A stretch of DNA of 64,000 nucleotides from an uncultured Marvinbryantia sp. Lineage in GTDB: Bacteria > Bacillota > Clostridia > Lachnospirales > Lachnospiraceae. Of the stretch, positions 18,630-27,617 are shown one piece after another. Location: assembly GCA_947630735.1 (NCBI GenBank), contig CANRIR010000003.1:41954-105953 (forward strand). The letters run 5' to 3'. A program made the translations under genes and the position numbers. The notes below the pieces were generated by a model. That model made no database searches and had not been told where the DNA came from. It worked only from the letters and a program-made list of their open reading frames with translations. Each line of letters starts with the position of its first letter. Positions within the stretch are counted from its first letter, which is position 1.

Positions 18630-18684
18630 CTATCTTATCCTCCTAAAACGAATCATTTTCCCAAATTCTTTAAATATAAAACAG

Positions 18685-18712
18685 TTTATCACAAAAAACG
18701 ACATGCTGACAA
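18685..18712 (-). promoter_or_regulatory. Probable promoter of ychF
   Basis: TTGTCA (18712-18707), 16 bases, GATAAA (18690-18685) with an upstream TG that may act as an extended -10. It lies in an AT-rich 156-base gap between the thiamine pyrophosphokinase gene and ychF. The rest of that gap shows no clear terminator. Confidence 0.55.
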
Positions 18713-18785
18713 GCAAATCCGTTCGTCCAAATTCGACACATTTTTCACATGTGCCGCCCGAGGGGCCGTCCATTGCGCGGTTTTG

Positions 18786-19433
18786 CTAATCCCGCGATTC
18801 GACCACCAGCAGCTGCCCGCTGTCGAAGCAGACAGAAGCCTCCTCGTCCACGATCTGGTTGCTGATGCCAACGGCATCCCTCCATGTCATAGTGTACCCA
18901 TCCAGCGGATAGAAAAACCCTTTCAGGGTGAGATTTGTAACCGGTTCCCCAAAGCAGAGCAGCGATACATACTTCCCATACTGCCCGGATCTTTGCAGGG
19001 TGATGGGAGCGTCCACAAGCCTCACCCGGTTGCGGGGATCCACCAGCGCACAGGGGATCCCGGCCGCCAGCGGCATGGAGAGATTTTTCAGGCTCCCCAG
19101 CACATGGTCCAGCCTGGTGCCCATGGCGCCCAGGACCGTGATCCTTTCGCTGCCCTTCCCGATGGCGGCGCCCATAGCGATCTCCATATCGGTGGAATCC
19201 TTCTGGGGCTGATAGGTGCGGATCTCCACGCCGGATCTGCGGAAATACTCCAGCGCATCATGGTCCACGGAATCAAAATCCCCCACGATCAGGTCGGGAG
19301 CGCGCCCCGCCTGCCGCAGAAATTCCATGCCCCGGTCCGCAGCGATGACAAAGTCAAAATTTTCTTTTCTCATAAAAGCAAGGGCAAAATCAAAATCGAT
19401 ATTGCCCCCGCCAACGATCAACGTATTTTTCAT
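18786..19433 (-). CDS. thiN: Thiamine pyrophosphokinase
   Basis: Transfers pyrophosphate from ATP to thiamine, making the cofactor ThDP. Residues 60-68 read LIVGDFDSV (metal-binding Asp cluster), followed by QPQKDSTDMEIAM and GAMGTRLDHVLGS, all family motifs. The C-terminal thiamine-binding domain contains GFFYPLDGYTMTWRD and a GISNQI segment. Length of 215 residues is normal. It is the last gene of the unit starting at murE and follows rpe by 12 bases, the common Firmicutes order rsgA-rpe-thiN. Confidence 0.95.
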   Translation of the reverse strand: MKNTLIVGGGNIDFDFALAFMRKENFDFVIAADRGMEFLRQAGRAPDLIVGDFDSVDHDALEYFRRSGVEIRTYQPQKDSTDMEIAMGAAIGKGSERITVLGAMGTRLDHVLGSLKNLSMPLAAGIPCALVDPRNRVRLVDAPITLQRSGQYGKYVSLLCFGEPVTNLTLKGFFYPLDGYTMTWRDAVGISNQIVDEEASVCFDSGQLLVVESRD

Positions 19434-19445
19434 CCCGTGATTCTC

Positions 19446-20099
19446 TCATTTCATGATTTCTTTCAGCGCCGCCGCGTTCTTTCGGATATCTCCTCCAAAC
19501 ACCGCCGAGCCCGCCACGATCACATTCGCTCCCGCCTCCAGGACCTTCGGCAGGGTGCGGCTGTTGATACCGCCGTCCACCTGGATATCCGTGCAGCGGC
19601 CCTCGTCCTGCAGCCTTTTGAGCAGGGTCCGGATCTTTTCCAGGCTGGACTCGATAAAGGCCTGCCCGCCGAAGCCCGGATTCACCGTCATGATCAGCAC
19701 CATATCCGTCTTGTCCAGCACATGATCCAGCGCGTTCAGGGGCGTAGCCGGGTTCAGGGCCACGCCGGTGCGAAGCCCCAGCTCCCGGATCTCCTGCAGG
19801 GTGCGGTCCAGATGGCGGCAGGCCTCCGCGTGCACGGTGATGGAATCCGCCCCGCAGTCCGCGAAGTCCTTCAGATAGCGCTCCGGATCCTGCACCATCA
19901 GATGCACGTCGAAGGGCTTCTCTGTCACTTTCCGCACGGACCGGATGAGCGGCATGCCGAAAGAGATACTCGGCACAAACATCCCATCCATCACATCGAT
20001 ATGGATATAATCCGCCCCCGCTTCATCCGCCGTCCGGATCTGCTCGCCCAGCACGGAAAAATCCGCCGCCAGGATAGATGGTGCCAGTAAATTTTTCAT
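19446..20099 (-). CDS. rpe: Ribulose-phosphate 3-epimerase
   Basis: Interconverts ribulose 5-phosphate and xylulose 5-phosphate in the pentose phosphate pathway; a cytosolic TIM barrel. The sequence shows LAPSILAADF, HIDVMDGMFVP (metal His/Asp), HLMVQDPERYL, MTVNPGFGGQ and VDGGINSRT with the phosphate-binding region downstream. Length 217 residues is normal. It lies between rsgA and thiN. Confidence 0.98.
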   Translation of the reverse strand: MKNLLAPSILAADFSVLGEQIRTADEAGADYIHIDVMDGMFVPSISFGMPLIRSVRKVTEKPFDVHLMVQDPERYLKDFADCGADSITVHAEACRHLDRTLQEIRELGLRTGVALNPATPLNALDHVLDKTDMVLIMTVNPGFGGQAFIESSLEKIRTLLKRLQDEGRCTDIQVDGGINSRTLPKVLEAGANVIVAGSAVFGGDIRKNAAALKEIMK

Positions 20100-20112
20100 G
20101 TTTTCGTCCCCT

Positions 20113-20985
20113 TTAATACCGTTTCCTGTTTTTTAATTCCTCATACATTTCCAGATAATCCTCATAGCGCTGCCGGCTGATCTCTCCCGCCTCCAGCGCG
20201 GCCTTTACCGCGCAGTCCGGCTCATGGGTGTGGGTGCAGCCCAGAAACCTGCAGGCGCCATAGGGCGCAAACTCCGGCATGTAATCTTTCAGATCTTCCT
20301 TTGCCATGTCCCACACGTCCAGGGAACTGAACCCCGGCGTGTCCATCAGGAAGGTGTCTTCCTCCACGATAAAGATCTCCGAGTGGCGGGTGGTGTGCCG
20401 CCCGCGATCGATCTTCCGGCTGATCTCCCCCGTCTGCATGCCGGCGTCCGGCACCAGCAGGTTGACCATGGTGGACTTTCCCACCCCCGACGGACCGGCC
20501 ACAGCCGTCGTCTTTCCCCTGAGCAGGGCACGCAGATCGCCGATCCCCCGGCCCTCCAGGGCGCTCACGCAAAGGACCGGGCAGCCGCACTTCCGATAGA
20601 TATCCTGCAGTCTCCCGCACTCCTCCTCGGGCACCGCATCCGCTTTGTTAAAGCAGATGACGGAGGGAACTCCCTGTTTTTCCATCGCGATCAGAAACCG
20701 GTCCAGAAGATTCAGGTTCGGTTTCGGCTTTGCGGCCGCGAAGATGACCAGCGCCTGGTCGATATTGGCCGCCGCAGGGCGGATCAGTTCGTTTTTCCGC
20801 GGCAGGATCTCGTCAATGTTCCCCTCCTGTTCCTCCTCCTGGAGGACCGTCATCTCCACATCGTCGCCCACCAGCGGTTTCCGCCTGTCTTTCCGGAAGA
20901 TTCCCTTTGCCCTGCACTCATAGACGCCGGACTTTGTCCGGACATAGTAAAATCCCGCGATTCCCTTGATGATCTTTCCCTGCAT
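20113..20985 (-). CDS. rsgA: Small ribosomal subunit biogenesis GTPase RsgA
   Basis: Checkpoint GTPase that binds and proofreads the maturing 30S subunit. It has an OB-fold N-terminal domain, then a circularly permuted GTPase whose motifs appear in the order NKAD (CFNKADAV), P-loop GPSGVGKST and DTPGF. A C-terminal zinc-binding segment follows with Cys and His spaced as in CRFLGCTHTHEPDC. Length 290 residues is typical. It directly follows prkC, a placement seen in many Firmicutes, where RsgA can be a PrkC substrate (known from family work, not shown here). Confidence 0.97.
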   Translation of the reverse strand: MQGKIIKGIAGFYYVRTKSGVYECRAKGIFRKDRRKPLVGDDVEMTVLQEEEQEGNIDEILPRKNELIRPAAANIDQALVIFAAAKPKPNLNLLDRFLIAMEKQGVPSVICFNKADAVPEEECGRLQDIYRKCGCPVLCVSALEGRGIGDLRALLRGKTTAVAGPSGVGKSTMVNLLVPDAGMQTGEISRKIDRGRHTTRHSEIFIVEEDTFLMDTPGFSSLDVWDMAKEDLKDYMPEFAPYGACRFLGCTHTHEPDCAVKAALEAGEISRQRYEDYLEMYEELKNRKRY

Positions 20986-20989
20986 AGAT

Positions 20990-22789
20990 TCAGTCTACCT
21001 GCTCGAACGGAACTTCATAGGATGCCAGCGACACATACTGACCGGTGGCCGCGTCCAGCACATACAGGATCACCTGGCCGCTGCTCATGCCGGCCGCTCC
21101 CTCCACGGAGAGGTCATACGGGAAGGTGATCGGCTGGCCCTCCACCAGGGTCCTGACCGTATTTCCCTGCACCAGCTCCAGCTTTGCCGTCTGCCCGTTG
21201 TAGTTGGCATCCGCCAGGAGCTGCGCGTTGCACATCCAGGTGCCGGCGGAAATGTCCGCCACCGTCTCCTCGGCCGACGTCTGCGGCTCCGTCTCCATGA
21301 CGACGTGCTGCTCACTCTCCCGCTGTTCCGTCATTTCCATGGTTTCCGGCTGGTCATCCTCCCCCTGCTCGGTATACAGAAGATCCGTCCCGCTGTCCGG
21401 CCCGCCGCCGGATCCCTGCGTCTGCATCTGCACGGGCGCTTCTGTCTGTCCGCTCAGGCTGCGGAAGATCCCGGGCAGGCTGAATTTTATGATGCCCAGG
21501 GCGTTTGCGATGAGCCCCAGGAAAATGCAGGCGATCAGCACCGTCACCACGATGCTCCCGACCGTCATGATCTTCTCCAGCCTCGGGTTCAGGATCCCCC
21601 GGTTTTCTTCTTCTTCCTTAAAGCCTCTCCGACCCTCATATTCCTCCTGGTAGTCGTAGCCCCGGTTCCCGTAAGCCCGGCCGTATTTATAGGGATCGTA
21701 GCCGCCGGCCGGCCCCTGTCCCGCGTAGCCCATATTGCTAGGGGCCTGGCCCGGATAGCCCGCTCCGCCCGGCATGCCTCCCGCAGGCGGCGCCGCATAT
21801 CCGCCGTTCATGGGCTGTCCGCCCGTGTCGTTCATCCCCGTTCCGCTCTGCCCGCCGTTTCCGTTCAGGCGGGAAGACAGATAGCCCTCCTTGATCGCTC
21901 CCAGTTCTTCCTTCGAGATCTTGATGGTCTGTCCGTTGGGCGCGTTCGCGATATGCACAAAATCCCCGTCCGGGTTGACTAAGGACTCCTTCAGGTCGTA
22001 AATGAGCTCCGACATATTGGCATAGCGCCGGTCCGGGCTCTTCTGCGTACATTTAAAGATGATCTGCACCGTGCTCTTGGGCAGATTCGGCACATACACC
22101 TCGGGGGACTTCATTTCCTCCTGCAGATGTTTGATGGCGATGGCCACTGTGGTGTCCCCGTCGAAGGGCACCTGGCCGGTCAGCATCTCATACATGGTAA
22201 TGCCGAGAGAATAGATGTCGCTCTTGGCGTCGCTGTACCCGCCCCTGGCCTGCTCCGGCGAGCTGTAGTGCACGGAGCCCATGACCGCCGTGTTGATGGT
22301 GTTCCCGGTGGTTGCCCTGGCGATGCCGAAATCTGTCACCTTGACCCTGCCGTCCGTGGAGATGATGATATTCTGGGGCTTCACGTCCCGGTGGATGATC
22401 CCGCTGTTGTGAGCCGCCTCCAGTCCCTGGGACACCTGGATGGCGATGCTGGTGGCCTCCCGCACCGCCAGCTTCCCCTTTTTGGCGATATATTCCTTTA
22501 ACGTGATGCCTTCCACGAGCTCCATGACGATAAAATTGATGCCATGGTCCTCGCCCACATCATAGATATTGACGATATTCAGATGGGCCAGGCCGGCCGC
22601 CGCCTGCGCCTCCGCCCGAAACTTTGAGATAAATGCCTTATCGCTGCGGAACTCCGGCTTCAGCACCTTCACCGCCACAAACCGGTTCAGCTTGTGATCC
22701 TTGGCCTTGTACACATCCGCCATGCCGCCGGTCCCGATCTTGCCGACCACCTCATAGCGGCCCTGGATAAACATTCCTTCCTTTAACAT
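20990..22789 (-). CDS. prkC: Membrane Ser/Thr protein kinase, PrkC-like, without PASTA repeats
   Basis: A 599-residue Hanks-type kinase. The N-terminal domain (about 10-275) has GTGGMADVYKA, the catalytic Lys in VAVKVLK, HRDVKPQNI, DFGIA and the activation loop before SPEQARG. A Gly/Pro/Tyr-rich cytoplasmic linker of about 90 residues follows. One membrane span (IVVTVLIACIFLGLIANAL) lies near residue 415, and an extracytoplasmic part of about 160 residues is rich in Glu, Gln and Thr. Usual PrkC proteins carry three PASTA domains outside that sense peptidoglycan fragments; none is recognisable here. The ORF overlaps prpC by 7 bases. The start MLKEGMFIQGRYE matches clostridial PrkC N-termini. 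Confidence 0.93.
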   Translation of the reverse strand: MLKEGMFIQGRYEVVGKIGTGGMADVYKAKDHKLNRFVAVKVLKPEFRSDKAFISKFRAEAQAAAGLAHLNIVNIYDVGEDHGINFIVMELVEGITLKEYIAKKGKLAVREATSIAIQVSQGLEAAHNSGIIHRDVKPQNIIISTDGRVKVTDFGIARATTGNTINTAVMGSVHYSSPEQARGGYSDAKSDIYSLGITMYEMLTGQVPFDGDTTVAIAIKHLQEEMKSPEVYVPNLPKSTVQIIFKCTQKSPDRRYANMSELIYDLKESLVNPDGDFVHIANAPNGQTIKISKEELGAIKEGYLSSRLNGNGGQSGTGMNDTGGQPMNGGYAAPPAGGMPGGAGYPGQAPSNMGYAGQGPAGGYDPYKYGRAYGNRGYDYQEEYEGRRGFKEEEENRGILNPRLEKIMTVGSIVVTVLIACIFLGLIANALGIIKFSLPGIFRSLSGQTEAPVQMQTQGSGGGPDSGTDLLYTEQGEDDQPETMEMTEQRESEQHVVMETEPQTSAEETVADISAGTWMCNAQLLADANYNGQTAKLELVQGNTVRTLVEGQPITFPYDLSVEGAAGMSSGQVILYVLDAATGQYVSLASYEVPFEQVD

Positions 22790-23526
22790 TTCTCCACCTC
22801 ATCCGTCCGCATTTCCGCCAACAGCACCGTGATATTATCCCTGCCGCCGTTCTGATTGGCGGCCTTCACCAGCTTCTCCCCGGCTGACTGCAGACTGCTC
22901 TCCCCCTGTACGATCTGACAGATCTGTTCATCTGTCAGCATATTGCTCAGCCCGTCGGTGCAGAGCAATATCTTGTCTCCCTGTTTCACGCTCAGATCAA
23001 AAAAATCTATGGCAATGCGCTCCTCCACGCCCACCGCCCTGGTGATCACATTTTTATCCGGATGGACCCGCGCCTCCTCCCGCGTGAGTCCGCCCGCCCG
23101 TATCATCTCCTCCACCAAAGAGTGGTCCCGGGTAACCTGGCGGATGCCGCCGCTTATGAGGTACAGCCTGCTGTCACCCACGTTCGCCACATAGAGCGTG
23201 TCCTTCAGAACGGTGGCCGCCACCAGCGTGGTGCCCATCCCGCGGTACCTCTCCTGAGTCTTTGCCTCTTCAAACACCTTTGTGTTTGCCTTCTCAATGG
23301 ACCTGCGGATCACTTTGATGGGATTTTTTTCTCTCTCTTTGCGGACATTGTCCAGGAACACCTCCACGGCATAGCTGGAGGCCCGTTCCCCCGCTTTGTG
23401 CCCTCCCATGCCGTCGGCCACCACAAAGAGATTGGGCAGCTTTCCCACCGGCCGGTCGGACGCAAATACAAAATCCTGATTGATGCTGCGGACGCGGCCC
23501 ACATCCGTAATCCCGTATGATCTCAT
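22783..23526 (-). CDS. prpC: PP2C-type protein phosphatase PrpC/Stp
   Basis: Metal-dependent Ser/Thr phosphatase (247 residues) that reverses PrkC phosphorylation. The PPM motifs are visible: RSINQDF, VVADGMGGHKAGE (metal Asp), GTTLVAA, VGDSRLYLI, RDHSLVEEM and LCTDGLSNM, ending with RDNITVLLAEM. It overlaps rlmN by 4 bases upstream and prkC by 7 bases downstream, so kinase and phosphatase are made together. Confidence 0.97.
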   Translation of the reverse strand: MRSYGITDVGRVRSINQDFVFASDRPVGKLPNLFVVADGMGGHKAGERASSYAVEVFLDNVRKEREKNPIKVIRRSIEKANTKVFEEAKTQERYRGMGTTLVAATVLKDTLYVANVGDSRLYLISGGIRQVTRDHSLVEEMIRAGGLTREEARVHPDKNVITRAVGVEERIAIDFFDLSVKQGDKILLCTDGLSNMLTDEQICQIVQGESSLQSAGEKLVKAANQNGGRDNITVLLAEMRTDEVEKC

Positions 23527-24581
23527 TCCTTTTTAACCTCTCCTTTGGATCTGTCCAGATAGCTCTTTCGCAGCTGTCCGCACGCGCCGCCGATATCGCG
23601 GCCCATTTCTCTTCTTATTGTAGCATTTATCCCGCATTTTTCAAGCTTTGATTTAAAAGCCTCCGTCACGCTGCGGTCAGACTGCACGTAGGAGCGCTCC
23701 CGGATGGGGTTGACCGGTATCAGGTTCACATGGCAGTTCATATCGCCGAGAAGCTCTGCCAGCCGGTCCGCGTCCTCCCGGGAATCGTTGACGCCGCCCA
23801 CCAGACTGTACTCAAAGGTAAGCCTTCTGCCGGTCTGCTCAAAGTACGCGCGGCACGCCTCCAGCACTTCCGAAAGCTCATATTTTCGCGCAATGGGCAT
23901 CAGCTCCATGCGCTTCTCCTGCGTGGGCGCGTGCAGGGAGAGCGCCAGCGTGATCTGCAGTTTTTCCCGCGCCAGGCGGTAGATGCCGGGCACAATGCCG
24001 CAGGTGCTCAAGGTGATGTTCCTCTGGCTGATGTGCAGTCCGTTCTCATCGCTGAGCATCCGGATAAATTTCAGCACGTGATCAAAATTATCCAGCGGTT
24101 CCCCGGTCCCCATGATGACCACGTTGGAGACGCGCTCTTTGCTGTGCCGCTGGATCTGGTAGACCTGCGAGAGGATCTCCCCCGGAAGGAGATTGCGGGT
24201 CAGGCCGCCCAGAGTGGACGCGCAGAACCGGCAGCCCATGCGGCAGCCCGCCTGGGAGGAGACGCAGACCGAGTTCCCGTGGTGGTATTTCATCAGCACG
24301 CTCTCGATCACATTGCCGTCCTCCAGGCCGAACAGGTATTTGCGCGTGCCGTCCGCCTTCGACTCCAGCACTTCCAGAATGCTGATGTTCCGCCAGGCAA
24401 AAACGTCCTTAAGCCGCTCCCTAAGCGCGGCCGGCAGATTGGTCATCTCATCGGGCCCCCGGACCAGCTTCCGGTGGAGCCACTCGTAAACCTGCTTTGC
24501 GCGGAACGGCTTTTCCCCCATCTGCGCAAGCTCTGCGGAAAGCTCCGAAAAATCCAGGGAGCGAATGTCTTTTTTCTCCAT
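23523..24581 (-). CDS. rlmN: Dual-specificity rRNA/tRNA adenine-C2 methyltransferase RlmN
   Basis: Radical SAM enzyme that methylates A2503 of 23S rRNA and A37 of some tRNAs. It shows the radical SAM cluster motif CRMGCRFCAS (CxxxCxxC), GTGEPLDN and the conserved Cys region near the C-terminus (CGINATIRREMGRDIGGACGQL) that forms the methyl-carrier Cys. The ATG at 24581 is preceded by GAGG eight bases upstream and shares one base with the rsmB stop (TGATG). A longer in-frame extension upstream runs through rsmB and is not credible. About 352 residues, normal. Confidence 0.97.
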   Translation of the reverse strand: MEKKDIRSLDFSELSAELAQMGEKPFRAKQVYEWLHRKLVRGPDEMTNLPAALRERLKDVFAWRNISILEVLESKADGTRKYLFGLEDGNVIESVLMKYHHGNSVCVSSQAGCRMGCRFCASTLGGLTRNLLPGEILSQVYQIQRHSKERVSNVVIMGTGEPLDNFDHVLKFIRMLSDENGLHISQRNITLSTCGIVPGIYRLAREKLQITLALSLHAPTQEKRMELMPIARKYELSEVLEACRAYFEQTGRRLTFEYSLVGGVNDSREDADRLAELLGDMNCHVNLIPVNPIRERSYVQSDRSVTEAFKSKLEKCGINATIRREMGRDIGGACGQLRKSYLDRSKGEVKKE

Positions 24582-25936
24582 CACTTTATCCTCTTCAGAC
24601 GCGCCAGGAAGAACCCGTCCGTGCCGTGAATGCCGGGCAGGAGCTGCAGATAGCCCGCCTGTGTGGTGCGGCTTCGCAGAGCTTCGCACAGATAGGGATC
24701 GATGCTCTCCAGGCGGAAGGGATAATGGTCCAGGAACCATTTCACATTATACTGGTTCTCGTCCGCGCCGATGGTACAGGTGCTGTAGATCAGGGTCCCT
24801 CCCACCTTCACATACTGCCAGACCGTGTCCAGGATCTTTCTCTGCAGGCCGATGAGCTCTCTTTGTTTATATTCGGCCATTCTATATTTGATGTCCGGCT
24901 TCCTGCCGATCACCCCCAGGCCGGAGCAGGGCAGGTCCGCCATCAGGATATCCGCCTTCTCCACGGAATCCTCGTCGAACACGGTGGCGTCCTGGCGCGC
25001 CACCGACATATTGATGCGCTTGGTGCGCTCCAGGTTCTCCTGCATGAGCGACACTTTATAATCGGTCAGATCGCGCGCCTCCACGAACCCGCTTCCGTTC
25101 AGCTTATCCGAGAGATGCAGGCTCTTGCCGCCCGGCGCCGCGCACACATCGATGCAGTGATCGCCCCACTTCGGCGCGGCCACCTCCGCCGCCAGCATGG
25201 AGCTGACATCCTGCACCTGGAACAGCCCGTCGCGGAACGCCTGGATCCCCTGCAGATGGTCGTAGTCCGAGATCTCCAGGGCATAGTCCAGATAGGGCAC
25301 TTCGCGCACCGTGATCCCCTGGGCCCTCAGCTTTTCCATGACCTCCTCCTTGGAAGCAAGGCTTAAGTTGCAGCGGATGCAGGTGCGGCTCTCCCTCGTC
25401 AGCCCCCGGCAGATGCGCTCCACCGTCTCAAGATCAAACTGTGTCATCCATTTCTGCAGGATCCATTCCGGCATGGAGTAGCGCACGGACAGATAGCGCC
25501 GCGGCGTCTTCCCGGGATCCGGGTACGCCACCGCGTCCAGGCCGCGGGACACGGCCCTCAGCACACCGTTCACAAAGCCCTTCAGGGTGTAGAACCCCTT
25601 TTTCTGCGCCAGCTTCACCGCCTCGTTGCAGACGGCGGGATCCGGCACGGAATCCATATATTTCATCTGGTAGACGGACATGCGCAGCAGCGTGCGGATG
25701 AACGGCTTCATGTCCTGCACTTTGACCGTGGAAAACTGTTCCAGGATATAGTCCAGCTCGATCAGATTTTCCACCGTTCCCTCCACCACCCTGGTGAGGA
25801 ACGCGCGGTCGCGCTTTTCCAGATACTGATATTTGGCAAGGACATCCCGCAGGACATGGTGGCAGTATCTTCCTTCCTCTGTGATCTCCGTCAGGGTCTC
25901 CACCGCAAGTTCCCGAATGTTTATCTGATTAGTCAC
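24581..25936 (-). CDS. rsmB: 16S rRNA (cytosine-967-C5)-methyltransferase RsmB
   Basis: SAM-dependent m5C methyltransferase of 16S rRNA. It has an N-terminal NusB-like RNA-binding domain (about 1-140, with YLEKRDRAFLTRVVEGTVE). The catalytic Rossmann domain contains VQDVSSMLA, CAAPGGKSLH, ADLPCSGLGV (PC motif) and YSTCTI (TC catalytic Cys). The GTG at 25936 with GGGAG five bases upstream is the likely start (protein MTNQINIREL); the upstream in-frame ATG is not supported. It overlaps the preceding peptidase gene by 8 bases. Confidence 0.96.
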   Translation of the reverse strand: MTNQINIRELAVETLTEITEEGRYCHHVLRDVLAKYQYLEKRDRAFLTRVVEGTVENLIELDYILEQFSTVKVQDMKPFIRTLLRMSVYQMKYMDSVPDPAVCNEAVKLAQKKGFYTLKGFVNGVLRAVSRGLDAVAYPDPGKTPRRYLSVRYSMPEWILQKWMTQFDLETVERICRGLTRESRTCIRCNLSLASKEEVMEKLRAQGITVREVPYLDYALEISDYDHLQGIQAFRDGLFQVQDVSSMLAAEVAAPKWGDHCIDVCAAPGGKSLHLSDKLNGSGFVEARDLTDYKVSLMQENLERTKRINMSVARQDATVFDEDSVEKADILMADLPCSGLGVIGRKPDIKYRMAEYKQRELIGLQRKILDTVWQYVKVGGTLIYSTCTIGADENQYNVKWFLDHYPFRLESIDPYLCEALRSRTTQAGYLQLLPGIHGTDGFFLARLKRIK

Positions 25937-26666
25937 GATCTCTCCCCCTGGCAAGCAGTATCAGGCGGAGCAGCTGCAGGAGCGAGCTCGCCAGCGCGGC
26001 CACGTAGGTCATGGCGGCCGCCCTCAGAACTTTTCTCGCGCCCGGCATCTCCTGTGCGCCCAGCATCCCCGTATCTGAGAGCACTTTCAGAGCTCTCGAC
26101 GAGGCGTTAAACTCCACCGGCAGCGTCACGAGCTGGAAGAGGACCGCCAGAGTGAACAGCACGATCCCCGCCGTCACCAGCGGCCGGAGGGAAAACAAAA
26201 GTCCGCAGATAAAGACGGGCCAGGACAGCTGGGAGCCGAAATTGGCCGCCGGCACCAGCGTGCTCCGAAGGACCAGCGGGCCGTAGTGCTTCTGGTCCTG
26301 CACCGCGTGGCCGCACTCGTGCGCCGCCACACACACGGCCGCGATGGAGTTGGAAGCGTAGGTGCTGTCCGACAGGTTTAAGGTCTTATTTCTCGGGTCA
26401 TAGTGGTCCGTCAGCTTCCCGCTCACATGGCGGATCTGCACGTCAAAGATGCCCGCCGTGTGCAGCACGCGCTCCGCCGCCTGGGCCCCGGTGAGCCCGG
26501 CCATGCAGCGGATGCGGTTATATTTCGCAAAGGCCGCGTTCACCCCGGCGCTGGCCAGCATCGACAGGACCAGCCCGAGGATCCCCAGCAGCATGGTGGG
26601 GTCGAAATAGAATCCCCCGTACCCCATCCCATATCCGTAATAGTGATTCGCATAACTTAACAGCAT
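25929..26666 (-). CDS. Membrane zinc metallopeptidase, YugP-like
   Basis: A 245-residue membrane protein of the neutral zinc metallopeptidase family 2 (YugP). The N-terminus MLLSYANHYYGYGMGYGGFYFDPTM precedes one hydrophobic span, then the zinc motif AAHECGHAVQ (HExxH) at about 112-121. Two or three further hydrophobic spans follow (WPVFICGLLFSL, TAGIVLFTLAVLFQLVTLPVEF). A conserved EFNASSRAL segment follows the membrane part. Substrates are unknown. It sits between fmt and rsmB, the usual clostridial location. Confidence 0.9.
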   Translation of the reverse strand: MLLSYANHYYGYGMGYGGFYFDPTMLLGILGLVLSMLASAGVNAAFAKYNRIRCMAGLTGAQAAERVLHTAGIFDVQIRHVSGKLTDHYDPRNKTLNLSDSTYASNSIAAVCVAAHECGHAVQDQKHYGPLVLRSTLVPAANFGSQLSWPVFICGLLFSLRPLVTAGIVLFTLAVLFQLVTLPVEFNASSRALKVLSDTGMLGAQEMPGARKVLRAAAMTYVAALASSLLQLLRLILLARGRDRD

Positions 26667-26681
26667 GTCAAAACCCTCCGA

Positions 26682-27614
26682 TCATTCCAGTTTATCTCCG
26701 GCCTGCAGGCGGTACCCGAGCAGAAAAGCCGCGCTCTCCATCCGCTTTTTCCCCTCCGGCTGGAGCTCGTCGATGGCGAGGAGCCCGCTGCCCGTCTGCA
26801 CCAGGATCTTATTTTTCGATACGGCGGCCACGGTCCCCGGTTCCGCCCCGCCCGGGCCGCTCTCCACGTGCGCGCGCCAGATCTTTAAGGTCTTCCCGTG
26901 CAGGCGCGTGCAGGTGCCCGGCCAGGGGGAAAGCCCCCGCACCAGCCGCTCCAGCTGCACGGCGCTCCTGCTCCAGTCGATCTGCCCCATCTGTCTGGTC
27001 AGCATGGATGCGTAGGCGGTTGGACTCGTCTCCGGCTGCGGTTTTGGGATGACCGTGCCCTCCTTCAGCCCTTTTAAGGTCTCCAGAAGAAGGTCCGCCC
27101 CCACGTCCCGCAGTTTGTCAAACAGGCTCCCGCCCGTCTCATCCGGCGCAAGCTCCACCTCTCTTTGTAAAAGGATGTCTCCGGTGTCCAGTCCGGCGTC
27201 CATCTGCATGGTGGTGACCCCGGAAACCGGCTCCCCGTCTATCACCGCCCACTGGATGGGGGCCGCCCCGCGGTACTTCGGGAGCAGGGACGCGTGCACG
27301 TTGACGCACCCGTATTTTGGCAGATCCAGGATAACCTGCGGGATCAGCTGCCCGAAAGCCACCACCACCATGACGTCCGGCTTCAGGGCGCGCAGCTCCT
27401 CCACAAATTCCGGGTCCCGCACCCGCGCGGGCTGGCACACCGGGATCCCCGCGCTCACAGCTTCCTCCTTCACGGGCGGAAACTGCACGGCCTTTCCCCG
27501 TCCCCGCGGCCTGTCCGGCTGTGTGACTACGGCGGCCACCTCATGCTCCGACGCGAGCAGCGCTCTGAGGGTGCCCGCGGCAAAGTCCGGCGTTCCCATA
27601 AATACGATCCTCAT
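26682..27614 (-). CDS. fmt: Methionyl-tRNA formyltransferase
   Basis: Formylates Met-tRNAfMet using 10-formyl-THF for translation start. Motifs: FMGTPDFAAGTL at the start, NVHASLLPKYRGAAPIQWAVI (catalytic Asn/His region) and TTMQMDAGLDTGDIL with the catalytic Asp. A C-terminal OB-like tRNA-binding domain begins near residue 205. Length 310 residues is normal. It is coupled to def (4-base gap), the enzyme that later removes the formyl group. Confidence 0.98.
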   Translation of the reverse strand: MRIVFMGTPDFAAGTLRALLASEHEVAAVVTQPDRPRGRGKAVQFPPVKEEAVSAGIPVCQPARVRDPEFVEELRALKPDVMVVVAFGQLIPQVILDLPKYGCVNVHASLLPKYRGAAPIQWAVIDGEPVSGVTTMQMDAGLDTGDILLQREVELAPDETGGSLFDKLRDVGADLLLETLKGLKEGTVIPKPQPETSPTAYASMLTRQMGQIDWSRSAVQLERLVRGLSPWPGTCTRLHGKTLKIWRAHVESGPGGAEPGTVAAVSKNKILVQTGSGLLAIDELQPEGKKRMESAAFLLGYRLQAGDKLE

Positions 27615-27617
27615 AGA

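Noticed and set aside
18713..18785. Terminator after the thiN gene
   Set aside because: GCCC-CTC-GGGC and GCACAT/ATGTGT hairpins exist, but neither is followed by a T-run, so no terminator is called.
17697..20090. 797-codon plus-strand frame running across ychF, the promoter gap and thiN/rpe
   Set aside because: It spans several well-defined genes and their intergenic promoter, and its product has shadow composition.
20990..21600. PASTA domains expected in PrkC
   Set aside because: The external region does not show the PASTA pattern of repeated 65-residue units with conserved Gly/Pro; it was therefore not annotated as PASTA.
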